Source of the DNA: Panicum virgatum
Lineage: Eukaryota > Streptophyta > Magnoliopsida > Poales > Poaceae
Assembly: GCF_016808335.1 (NCBI RefSeq)
Contig: NC_053149.1
Span: 56,473,922 to 56,537,921 of the forward strand
Reading direction: 5' to 3'
Length of the DNA stretch: 64,000 nt
The notes under the pieces are model-generated. The model saw only the letters and a program-made list of their open reading frames with translations, was not told where the DNA came from and ran no database searches. The position numbers and the translations under genes were made by a program. This document shows, piece by piece, positions 45,414-55,276 of this stretch. Every line of letters starts with the position of its first letter. Within the stretch, counting starts at the first letter, position 1.

Positions 45414-46769
45414 TGTCGGCGTCCTGACCCAGCGGTCCGGACCCAACTAGTGATGATGATGTGTTTTCCTCGTCCCAGATGTTGATGCAAGAGGCAACAC
45501 AGTAACACACGTGTTTATCCTGGTTCCGGCCGTGAGGCCATACGTCCAGCAAAGGGGCGTGCGAGAGCACTGTACTGTCTTGCATCGAGGGTGCCTGTAG
45601 TAGGGGTACAAGCGAGGCGAGAGAGGGATGGAAGCTCCCAAGTCTCTACTAGAGGAGGAGTTGATTGAGGCGAGTGCCAATATCGAGGCTCAGAAGAACG
45701 TTTGGGCTCTGTGAGCAGTGCTGAGTGTTGTGTTCTACTTGGTCCACCGACCTCCAAGACAAAGCCCGCCTCCTCCTTTTATAGACACAAGGAGGGGCGG
45801 TGTACATGCACAAGAGATCGTGGAAGTCATCGTCTTCTCTTCGAATCGCGGGGGCGCAGTGGTCGAGCACTGTAGAGAGTACACTGTGAGATATGGCGCC
45901 TGGCGTGGCAGTCGTCCTGAGCGTCGTCCTTGGCCTTGCGGAGATCGCGCCGGCGTCCTTGTAGCTCCAGCGGGCGGCGTGGTCGTTGTTGTAGGGGGTA
46001 CCGTCCTCCAGACGTGGCTTGGCGACATCCCGAGGGTCCTGCAGGCTAGGGTCTTGTACTGGTCAAGGCCGGAGCCGCTTCCGAGGGTCGTGCCCATGCC
46101 GTTCGAGGGCTCCGCGGAGGGGAAAGTTTGAAGGAGGTATGGGGAGTTGGCAGCACAGTGGCTGGAGCAGTGTCGAGCATGTCTTGCACTACGTCGCAGG
46201 TTCCCACAGTATCGCCACAGCGTCCGGAATGGCGGAGCAGTGACCGGAGTTGGCGGATGGGACTTCGGTCACAGCCACTGTGGGGAATGGCAGCCTGACG
46301 CCGTCTGACCCGGGCACTGTGGAGGAGTGGTTGGCATTTAATGCCTCCGTACGGCGGGCGGGTGAGCGGAAGGGCCGTTTGTCCTTCCTTTCGAAGGGTG
46401 GCCTCGAGCGAGGCGGAGTCGATCTGCTCTCTCGAGGGTAGGCTCGCTACCCTCGAGCGAGGCGGAGACTCTCCGCTCCCCCAAGGGTAGGCTCGCTACC
46501 CTCGAGCGAGGCGGAGACGCAGGGTGTGGTCGAGGGCCTCGACGGGGAGTCCTCGAGCGAGGCGGAGATTGCCCCGTGGGTTCGAGGGGGGTGCGAATGG
46601 GCCGTACGGTGTATGTGGGCCGCGTATTGGGCTTCTTTGAGTCCTTTCCTTTCTTCCAGATTGGAAGGAGGCTGTAGGCCTTTGTGGGCCCGGTTGCCTA
46701 ACACGTGTTTGCGTTTTTAGGGTGATTTTAGTCCCCTGATTAGGGTGCCCCTAATTATGATACCCGACA
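45414..46769 (-). repeat. 5' LTR of gypsy-3
   Basis: 1356 bp with TGTCGG...CCGACA ends on both strands. On the minus strand a TATA-like CTATAAAAGG lies near 45776-45784. Short direct repeats of CCCTCGAGCGAGGCGGAG-type wording occur three to four times at 46395-46565. Bases 46770-46774 (GTACT) flank it, but the partner duplication is lost. Confidence 0.8.
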
Positions 46770-46782
46770 GTACTTCACGAAC

Positions 46783-47355
46783 ATCAAATTCTCAAGAGTA
46801 ACAGTTTCATGACGACGACGTGCCGCTTGCCGCCGACAAGGTGGGTCGGTTCAGGATACCGTTGGACGGCAGCCTGTCCAACTTCTCCAACACCCTCACC
46901 AAGATCGACCTGGCCGAGAAGACGACTAAGAACTGGCACGCGGTGGGCGTCATGCCGTTGGAGCCCTTCTTCGTGGCCAGGCCCGGAGCGACAGGCGAAG
47001 ACTATGGTTAGTACTTTCTCCGTTCCAAATTATAATTTTTTTAAAAAAAATTATAAGATGATGATTAGTTCGTGCAGCTTGAATTTAAACCCGTTTGTTG
47101 GACCTTTTTTTAATACACCATTTGGACTCGTCTCGAGTCGATTTTGCCTCTGATTTTTGAACTTCCGTAGGAGTGGTGATATCTATTGTAAGCGCCCTAG
47201 GTGGAGATGGCTATGCGCTAGTGCTGGACGCGGCGACGTTCCAAGAGATTGCTCGTGTGAGGTTCCCCTATGGCCTGCCCTACGGCTTCCACGGTTGCTG
47301 GATCCCTGAAAAGATCTTACCAGGCCGTTTTGACGGCAATGCACAAGTTGATTAG
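46783..47355 (+). pseudogene. CCD8-like copy B, 3' fragment with internal deletion
   Basis: Exon-like segments at 46839-47006 and 47171-47355 encode VGRFRIPLDGS, TKIDLAEKTTKNWH, FFVARPGATGEDYG, and VVISIVSA...YALVLD...FPYGLPYGFHGCW with a stop at 47353-47355. The fourth iron-ligand His is at 47290-47292. Intron sequence before exon 4 (AGAGTAACAGTTTC) matches copy A, so this is a second copy and not the missing end of copy A. Against copy A it lacks about 42 codons in frame (from PFGELDT to RRPCNFP). The splice acceptor CAG at the exon start has become CAA. It is 5'-truncated at the gypsy-3 LTR. Confidence 0.85.
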
Positions 47356-48188
47356 CTAATAGTACTGCACTATATATCGAAGTGCCATAGTGCACCAATA
47401 TCTAAATTTCTAAACAAATGCACTTCTAGCTTCTCTCTCATTTTAAAAAGGTAAGGATGTGTTAGTTTTAAGGCTTCACGTACTGTGCATGAAAGAATAT
47501 ATTTAAGGTAGTTACTACTTTAGCCGGCCGTATTTTTATCCATCCGTCTATACGCACAGCCGCATGGATGGCCGGAGACCGGGGTGGTGGTGCCTACCTT
47601 TTTTATTCTGTCTTCGTCTCCCGTTCACCCCTAATTTCTTCACGTATTTCTTCAATCTCCCTTTCGCTAGCTCTTGTTTTCAAATCTGCGGCGACTCAAG
47701 CAGTGGTGACTCTAGAGCAAATTGAAGAATGCGCATTTGTCTTGTGAGTGCATGGAGTCGAGCTGTGAGGTAAGCACACATACTAAAACAACCTATAATT
47801 TGAGATGGAGATGCCGCCAACGATGCAAGGATAGATATACATGCTGTAAGGAAAATTATTTTCTTCCGATAGGCCGTAGGAGCAAGACAATTCTAACCTT
47901 CTTTGACCTATATGCGCAGCTCAAGTTTCTAGATGAAATCTGCAGGCAATAATCTTGTTGGTTGATTTTTCTTTTTTAAAAAATAAAAATAAACTGTTTC
48001 ATCGAGAGAAGAAAAAAGATTCCTCGTCTCTGCCGCCGCTGGCTCTATCCACCGCCTCGGTCACGAACCACGACAGACGGTAGCTGTTGCCTGTCTCCAA
48101 CATCTCTAGTGCTGCCATGCTGCAGTCAAGTCCGAAAAACGCTCCATGTGCAAAGGATTGTTCATAACAAGCTAGGCGCCAACCATGC
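47356..48188. other. No recognised gene
   Basis: 3' flank of CCD8-like copy B and AT-rich intergenic DNA. The longest frames (about 76 codons) match nothing I know. A CCGTATTTTTATCCATCCG / GGATGGCCGG stretch near 47525-47585 may be a small transposon fragment. Confidence 0.4.
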
Positions 48189-48680
48189 CCACAGTTGCTT
48201 CGCCGTTCACTTCCAAATCACGGTTATCAGGCCACGATCTACGCTTACGTGGAGTGTTTGCAGCAGACGCACAGAGACAGGCTCGTCAGGATCAGGTGAC
48301 TGTACGTGCTGGACAATTTCGAGCTCGATCGGCAGTTGGCGCCGCAGCGGTGTGGGCTCGGGGTCTCATTTCAGTCTCGGAATTTTCGAATCGGGCAGCG
48401 TAGAAAGAGATGAACTCTGACTGGCGTGTGGTAAGTACCAGTGCAACACACCGCGTCGGTCATTGACAATATGGCGTGGAAACAAAGGCAACGGAGGAAA
48501 TATGTGATATGTCCTGCCCTGCTGACCACGCTTCGCTATTCCGCGAGCAGGCATGGTAAGTCGGGCGGGCGGGCCGGCACGGCATCAGCGCACGCCACAA
48601 CACAGCTTGTGGGTTGTCGTGCTCCCCTGGCCGCGGTGGCGCCTTGGCGGGGCACAGTGGCGGAGGCAAGATTGAATTTA

Positions 48681-49390
48681 GGCAAAATTGGCCAGCGGAC
48701 ACCGTTCAAAGTTGGTTTTTGCCACAAACCACTAAAAAATAATGTCTTTGTTGGAAGACATTGCTCAAGAGTGGTAATTTGCTAGAGAACACTGAAACCG
48801 TTATAATATTAGATTTTAATAGAAAGCTACAGGAATTTCCCTCCTTGTCCTTGCCTGTCTCCTACCTCGCACCGCGCTGGAGCACTGCCGGCCCGTCCGC
48901 CCCTCCCTCGCAAGTGGCGCTCAGCGCCACTAGCCCGCGCCGCGTTGGGAGCGCCGCCGGCCCGTCCGCCCCACCCTCGCTGGGAGCGCCGCCGGGCGGC
49001 CGGCCCGTGCGCACCTTCCTCGCCTGCCGCGCTGGGAGCGCGGGCGACTGGCCCGTCCGCGTCCACCCCTCCCTTGCGTGCTGTGCTGGGAGAGCAGGCC
49101 GCCGGCCTGTCCCCGTCTGCCTTCCCTTGCGCAGGGAGCTCCGGCCAAGACGCACGGCGCACTGCAGCTAGTTTGAGAGGCGCGAGAAAAAACAGTGCTG
49201 CAGGAGAGGATAAGCACTAGGGGTAAATTTGTCTTTCAACATCACTTTGTAATTAAATAGAATAAAATAGTGGGTACAATGTCCCTCGGCAAATGTACAT
49301 AGTTTTTTAGTGTCTTCGAGCAAAGACAAACTTTTTTAGTGGTCATGAGCAAAGAGCACTATTTAACGGTGTCTGGCAGCAAATTTTGTC
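48681..49390. mobile_element. Mutator-like element with GC-rich interior (Pack-MULE-like)
   Basis: A perfect 9-bp target duplication TTGAATTTA flanks the element (48672-48680 and 49391-49399). The ends are degenerate long inverted repeats: GGCAAAATTGGCCAGCGG at the left and GACAAAATTTGCTGCCAG as reverse complement at the right, extending over about 100 bp. The interior (48840-49190) is very GC-rich with a repeated CGCTGGGAGCGC-type unit and no transposase. Length 710 bp. Confidence 0.8.
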
Positions 49391-49666
49391 TTGAATTTAA
49401 GAGAGGCTCTCCTCTTCTTCCTTCTCCAATCTTTTCTTCCCTCATTTTTTTTCTTCAAATTTGTAGAAGAATTTAGAAGGAGTTTCATGAAATTTTCAGC
49501 GGTAGAAGGAGCTCGAGCTCCTTTAGACCCACCGCCCGGGGCATCTGCGCGCCTGCACGCCTCGCTGTCACTGCAGCCTACTGCCCACCGGCGCGGGTCT
49601 CACACAGCCCGCAAAGGTTAACTGGCCACACGTGCGTGGTGGGGGCGCGCGCCTCACACCTGCGCA

Positions 49667-49862
49667 CAGGGGCAAATCTAGAATTGAAGTAGGGGCTGAG
49701 TTTCCCATCTTCTTCCTTCTTCCTCTGTTTTCCTTCTTCTTTTTTCACCTTTTCTTCTTCTTCCTCTTCATTCATGGCTAGAAATTGTAGGGGGGCTCCA
49801 ATGGACTGCATGGGGGTAGGGGGGCTCCAGCCCCACCTGCCCCCTCGCTGGATCCGCCCCTG
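49667..49862. mobile_element. hAT-like MITE
   Basis: The ends CAGGGGCAAATCTA and (reverse complement) CAGGGGCGGATCCA are inverted repeats. Flanking 8-mers CCTGCGCA (49659-49666) and CCCGCGCA (49863-49870) match at 7 of 8 positions, the hAT duplication length. Block V copy 2 has the uninterrupted site CCCGCGCACGTG. 196 bp, no coding capacity, internal CTTCTTC-rich tract. Confidence 0.75.
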
Positions 49863-49970
49863 CCCGCGCACGTGCGCCGCACTACTCGATCGGCATCGCA
49901 TCGTCTCGCTTCCCCATCCACACCCCCACCCCGCGCGCGCACTGTGCGTTGGTCGCCCGGGTGCCATGCG

Positions 49971-50389
49971 CCCATGCCCGTTGACACAGCGCCCGGATGC
50001 GTAAGTAATTTCGCATTTGGAGCAAGCTTCAATGTATATGGACCAATAGGTTCATATTCCTACAGTAGTGGTCTATAGTTAAGTTGCGGCTCACAATGTA
50101 TCTACACCAGTTGTTCATAAAGTTAGAGCCCACAGCTAAATAAAAAAATCTCACTCTCAACTTCCCCTCTCTATTGCGCGCGAGAGGCTAGGTCCCATGG
50201 CAGGAGCACAGGACACGCTAGGTACATGATAGTGAATATTTAATCTCTTATATATAAACTGCCCATAGCACTATGAGTGACTTTTAGCTATAGGCTGCTT
50301 ATGGACCACCTCCACAATGTACTAGCTACCTAACAGTGAATATTTAATCTCTTATGAACTAGTTTTACCAATATTGTGGTTGCTCTACA
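49971..50389. other. AT-rich intergenic DNA
   Basis: No gene recognised. The phrase GTGAATATTTAATCTCTTAT occurs twice (near 50232 and 50337), marking a small local repeat, probably a transposon fragment. Confidence 0.4.
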
Positions 50390-51770
50390 CATGGTTGCGA
50401 GCTGGTACTCCAAAAATCATTGAACCCCCATTAATCCATAGTATCACTGATGCCAGTCTCAGTGGGAGTTTCATGAGCATAGTTACCAAGGCTAGAAACT
50501 AGGTATGTGTCAGATAAATTTCATGGTGATGAAATTCTTCTCACATTCTATGAAACTTTAGTCTTCTCTCTTTGTCATGTCAGCAAAATTAATGATATTT
50601 AATGTTATGATACTCTCCATGAAACTTCCATTGACACTAGCCGGAGGAGAACGTAAAAGAGCGGTAGCGAGCGTAGTGTATACGTCCACAAAAAGTTTGA
50701 ATTGGAGATGGTAGGAAAATCTCCTTCTAGCACTCGGTCTGCATGGCAAGCTGCCGGCCAAAGGACGTCGTTACTCCATGTCCAAAAAGAAGAATAAGAA
50801 GCTGCAGAAAACCTTGGATGACAACTAGTGGATTCATGATATCACGCTATGCCCAAACATCGGTACGTATTACCTGCAGCAGTTTATAGATCTTTGGGTG
50901 ATTGTGCGAGAGGTCCGCCTTGACTTGGAGGCTGTAGACACAATCAGTGGAGATGGACGACTAGCAGAAACTACTCTACAGTAGCGTATTGTGCACACAT
51001 CTGCCTTAGCCTGTTTTGGCAGATGTTAACGCTGTCAGGTTTCGAGCCCAAGAGCTGAACCAGCAGCAAGCCCTGACGAGGAGATTGTCCATGGGCTTCT
51101 TGGTATGTGTCTGCTTCACATGGACTAAGTGGGCCGTATTCTTCTTCTTTTGACGAGCAATGGGCTAAGCGCTAGTGGGCTAGTCAATGTTAGAATTTAA
51201 CATTCCCACTAATAGGAACAATCAGACCAATGACCGACACCGTGCATATAGTGTAGCCCCCAGGAGAGTATCTAGCCGTCTTGTGAAGCATTGAACCTTT
51301 GATCGTGCAATCCTTCATTTGCAGTCTACCAAATGCAGAATGCACCCACGCACGCAAGTACGCAACTCCAGAAGCACTCTACCTATGTTTCATGGTACCA
51401 CAGTCACGGCATGTTGGGCCAAACGAAGCAACCGTGAGCTCTGTTATGCGTGCACCTTCAGAGCAGACGCATGAACCGTACGGAAAGGGAAGGGGGCTGT
51501 CAAATGCTTTGGAGTTGCACAAAGCCGGCCTTGCGGTCACTTGCATTTCGCCCATTTGAAAGTAACCGGTGTCATTTCCTGCGAAATCAGCGCAGGTACT
51601 CGCCCCAGAAGCAAAGCCTTTGCCTCCAGCAAAGGAAAACCAGGTGCGTCTTCTGAATTCCTCTCTGCTACCGCAGCCTCGCTGTCTCCGGTACATGTTT
51701 GTGTTGGCGAAAAGGAACGCGCCGCAGAGCTTCCTCGCTGCAGGGGAACAGAACGCTCGTGTACCGGCGA
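50390..51770. repeat. Duplicated block U, copy 2 (paralogue at 17030-18850)
   Basis: It matches the block upstream of CCD8-like copy A in the same orientation. It lacks the long-TIR element and the C homopolymer of copy 1 but has its own insertions (about 50450-50640 and 50780-51000). It contains the short frame ADVNAVRFRAQEL also present in copy 1. Confidence 0.75.
50770..50983 (+). pseudogene. Possible retroelement (LINE-type) coding fragment
   Basis: One frame reads SKKKNKKLQKTLDDN, stop, WIHDI...YYLQQFIDLWVIVREVRLDLE. The Lys-rich start followed by WIHDI and an L-x-LW spacing recalls the C-terminal end of plant LINE reverse transcriptases. The fragment is short, has an in-frame stop and is unsupported by other LINE domains nearby. 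Confidence 0.3.
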
Positions 51771-51774
51771 CCAC

Positions 51775-52740
51775 CGACGCCCTCGATCGATGCTTACGTG
51801 GAGGGTTTGCAGCAGGGTTTTTTCTATTGATCTCTGACAGGCAAACGCAAGCTCAGTGACAGGCTCGTCAGTCACCAGGTGACTGTACGTGCTGGAGGAT
51901 TTCGAGCTCGATCGGCAGTTGGCGCCGCGCCAGCATGGGCTCGGGGTCTCATTTCAGTCTTGGAACTCTGGATTCGTGCGTGCAGCCTAGAAACAAATGA
52001 ACCCTTACTACTGTGGTCAGTACTGAGTACCGGTGCAGCAGTGCACACAACCAGTCATGGCATGGAAACAAAGCCTTTGTTTAGTTGCATCCAAAATTCC
52101 AAAATTTTACAAGATTTCCCATCACATCGAGTCTTTGAATGCATACATAAAATATTAAATGTAGCTAAACAAAATAACTAATTACATAGTTTGTCTATAA
52201 TTTGCGAGACGAATCTTTTGAGCCTAGGATCAGATAATAATTACCAAATACAAATAAAAGTGCCACAGTACCAAAATTCCAAAAGTTTTTGCAACTAAAA
52301 TGGCAAAGACACCGGAGGAAATATCTCCTGCCGCGGCCACGCTTCGCTACTCCGCGAGCAGGCAGGGTAGCCCGGGCGGGCGGCCCGGCACGGCATCAGC
52401 GCAGGAACCACACGCCCGAGGATAAGGCATCGGCGGCAGGTGGCGGCGGTCGACGCCACGGCTCGTGGGGCTCCCCTGACCGCGGTGGCGGGGCACGGCC
52501 GGCCGGCCGGGGCATCTGCTGCGCGCCTGCACGCCTCCCTGCCCACCGCGGTCCGCGGCGGGGCCCCGCAAAAGAAAAGCCGGTGCGTGGTGGGGGCGCC
52601 TCACGCCCGCGCACGTGCCCTCGCCAGCGCCGATCGCCACCGGCCGGCGACCCGAAGCGGCCTCCGCGCACGCGCACGGTGCGCTGGCCGCCGGGGTGCC
52701 CGGCCGATCCGCTGCGACCGTACGTGGGCGTGCATGTGAG
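51775..52740. repeat. Duplicated block V, copy 2
   Basis: Collinear with 48189-49970 but without the MULE and the hAT-like MITE found there. It carries instead the 232-bp MITE at 52073-52304. The GC-rich right half (52330-52740) has open frames on both strands, none of which I recognise. Comparing the two copies shows frames are not conserved, arguing against a protein gene. Confidence 0.8.
52073..52304. mobile_element. MITE (PIF/Harbinger- or similar type)
   Basis: The ends GCCTTTGTTTAGTTGC and (reverse complement) GCCATTTTAGTTGC form inverted repeats, with AAA on both sides. Internal phrases such as GATTCGTCTCGC and its partners are typical of a large grass MITE family starting GGCCTTGTTTAGTT. 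Block V copy 1 has the empty site (CAAAGGCAACGGAGG near 48483-48497). Confidence 0.75.
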
Positions 52741-55276
52741 CGACACCAACCGGCACGCCCCCACCCGCCCGCGCAGTGCCATGCCATGCCACGCCCGCGG
52801 CAGCATCTGCGGCGTGCTCCATCCAAATCCGCCGATCGAGCGAGCGAGCTCCTCAGGTCCTCTCTACTAACTACGTACTACCTCTCGGCACGGCTCGATC
52901 TGGCAGCAGGTCGCGCGGAGTATAGTCCATAGTATAATCGGGGGAGCTCGTGGCATTGACCAACGACAGCGAGTACGTGCGTGCGTGCGTGCAGCTAAGA
53001 GATCGAGCTAGTGGCCTAGTTCAGCCAGCAGATCCGTCGAGGGTGGGTGCGTGTGCCTGCCTGCGTCCTACGTACTCCTAGCTTTGACGGGACTCGCCTC
53101 GGTGTCCTTAGCTTGTTGTACGCGTGGACCGGCACCGGCCGCTGGCCGAAACATGGCGCGGCGTGCGTGTGCTGATGGATTGCCCGGCCGGCGAGTCGCC
53201 ATGCACGCATGCCGCGGGGACACAAGGGAGCGACGGCGGCGGGTTTCCTGGCGGGATGGACCCCCTCCGGCGGCGGCGGCAACGCGCGCGAGTAACCGAG
53301 CCAGGCGACCAGCAGGAGCAGGGAGCCGCAGTGAAATGTCAAGGGTATATTCGTCGGCACAGGAGCAGGGGCAAAAGTTGTGCGGCCTGCCCGATCGAAT
53401 TGTGCCCATGAAACGAGCATAGCATACCGCAGCACGGGGGGCATAGTTTAACGCTCTCGTTCCATCTGGATCGCCGAAACGAACGCGCCTGGGATCACGA
53501 GGACGCCCGGACCGAGGAGGGCCCGCGCCCAGGCCCAGGCCCAGGCCCCCCAGTATTGTTTGTAGCCGGCCGGCTAGCCGCAGGCCACGAAACGCGAGCA
53601 CCGTCAGGATCGGACGCAGGGGGCGTGGAAGTATTCTACAGTTTCTACCGCGTCGCGCATCGCACATATTCCCCTCCCGGCCGGCCTCTCTCTCTCCTCT
53701 ATCTCGGGGGCGGGTTTCTCTATTGCCACCCCCCATGTGAGGCGGCCTCCGTCACCGGGCGCCCTGCCGCGGCGCTGCCTGCCCGCGATCGGCGACGCCG
53801 GATTTTATACTCCTCCACTTGTCCCCGGGTAGTGAGCGCCCCACATGCGCTCACAGTGCCCGCGGCAAGCTACCACCACCTCCACCTAGCTTAACTTACT
53901 CCACGGCACTGTAATCGCCAAGCTAAGCTACTACTGTTACCAAATTACTCCTCACCGGGGGCCGGGGCCAACCTTGCATTTTGCATGCATGTTCATGCAT
54001 GGGTAGGTGAGGAAACATGCATGGCAAGAGCTAGTAGCGTGGTAATGCATGAGCAATGTAACTTGCTACGCATTCACAGGCCGGTTAAACTGTCCTTTGC
54101 AGAGTCGCGGGGCGGGTGGAGATGAGGTGACGACAGGTGTGGCTTGCCTACGGTGGTGGCCTGCTGCCCCTGCCTCGCCCTGCGCCCACACACTCTCTGA
54201 CGGTCAGTTTTCAGTACGCATAGTGTGTAGCCAGGGTAGCGTAGTAGCGCCAAGTCGCCAAGGTGAAAAACGAAGCTTTATTTCTTCCCCTCTGGGCCTC
54301 TCTGATGAAACTGTAGTCATCTCCACCGGTGGTGGGGGCGCGGCGACGTTTATGATGAGCGCAGCGCAGATAGCCACAGCGGCATGCATGCATGCAGTCG
54401 CAAAGCGAGCCGGGCGCCGGGCGCCATGCAGTTCTTTTTTTTTTACAGCGAGGTGCGAGGAATGTGAGGGGTGTCATTTTTGTGCCGATTGGATCCGCGT
54501 CCATCCGCCGAGACCACCAGCCCTACCACCATTATATTTGTTCCCTTGTTGCACCGAGGAGGCATCTCTTTCACGCAAGATTCTAATGATCACGTGCGCC
54601 CGGCCGGGCTGCGACGGGTTTGTTGGCACGCTCGCTCGCTCGTCTCCGGCGTGCACGGCCGTGTTCGGTTGCGCACACAACAACTGTGACATGTAATATC
54701 TTTGGGGTTCACCCGCCGGCGGCATGCATGCTTGCCATGGCTGAGGCCGGATGAGGAGGCTCACCCTATCCACAGACTGTGTAGCGTATGGAAATATATA
54801 TAGAATGGAGATGACATGAATGCATTTTGGGAGTCTTCAAACCAGGAAATAAGCCAAAATTTTCACTTCTCCTTTTCATGTTCTGGCAGCAGATTGGGAA
54901 CTACTGGAAGAGAACAAACTAATAATAGCCTTGAGGGGCTGAATTACAGAATGCTAACAAAATGAAAGAAAAAAAAAGCTAAGGAATCAAACTCAGGACA
55001 TGGTTCTTATAAGAAGGTTAGGAGCGAATTTAAGCTGAAAAGAAGACAGGAGGTCATAAACAGAAATCGACACGAAAATTTCGAAGAGCTGAACAGATCG
55101 AAGCACGCGAACTAATAAGCAAAAAGGAAGAGGAAAAACAGGGGGAAAAGAACTCATAATAGAAGATTATTAGTAGTTCTTCCATAGTTTTTTTCTTGGG
55201 GGGGAGTTCTTGGGGTTTAGCTGCATTAATTATTACTGGGCTAACTGATCAATTCTAGCACAAGCTAGACTCATAT
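52741..55276. other. Long stretch without a recognised gene; right end is the GATA 3' UTR
   Basis: 52741-54750 is GC-rich with many overlapping frames on both strands (up to about 220 codons), none resembling a known family and none with clear exon signals. Repeated GCATGCATGC and CCGGCCGG palindromes are frequent (about 53975-54025, 54385-54395). 54780-55276 is AT-rich and likely includes the 3' UTR of the GATA gene. Confidence 0.4.

Larger units (their letters stand above)
42073..46769 (-). mobile_element. Ty3/gypsy retrotransposon, Tat-like (gypsy-3), 5' half only
   Basis: In minus orientation the element keeps its 5' LTR (45414-46769), a gag region and the protease, and is cut off at the start of RT (FLRANADIFAWSPSDAPR) at about 42073, where the neighbouring LTR begins. 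The gag wording (NFQGTYVCPGNSWDL, KESLRDYVRRFSKQC) is typical of grass Tat-lineage elements. Confidence 0.85.
48189..49970. repeat. Duplicated block V, copy 1 (paralogue at 51775-52740)
   Basis: 48235-48420, 48460-48655, 49533-49665 and 49863-49970 align collinearly with 51790-52740. Landmarks include CTGTACGTGCTGGA, TTCGAGCTCGATCGGCAG, GGGCTCGGGGTCTCATTTCA and CACGCTTCGCTA. Copy 1 is interrupted by transposon DNA at about 48656-49533 (including the MULE at 48681-49390) and by a hAT-like MITE at 49667-49862. The right part is GC-rich with no recognised gene. Confidence 0.8.

Noticed and set aside
20677..46782. CCD8 copies A and B as one gene with a 26-kb retrotransposon-filled intron
   Set aside because: Both pieces contain the start of the same exon (VGRFRIPLDGS) and the same preceding intron sequence, copy A is cut inside the exon, and copy A has a frameshift.
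52289..53736. Possible proteins of 190-220 aa between block V and the GATA gene
   Set aside because: The frames are not conserved between block V copies, resemble no family and occur in GC-rich DNA open on both strands.
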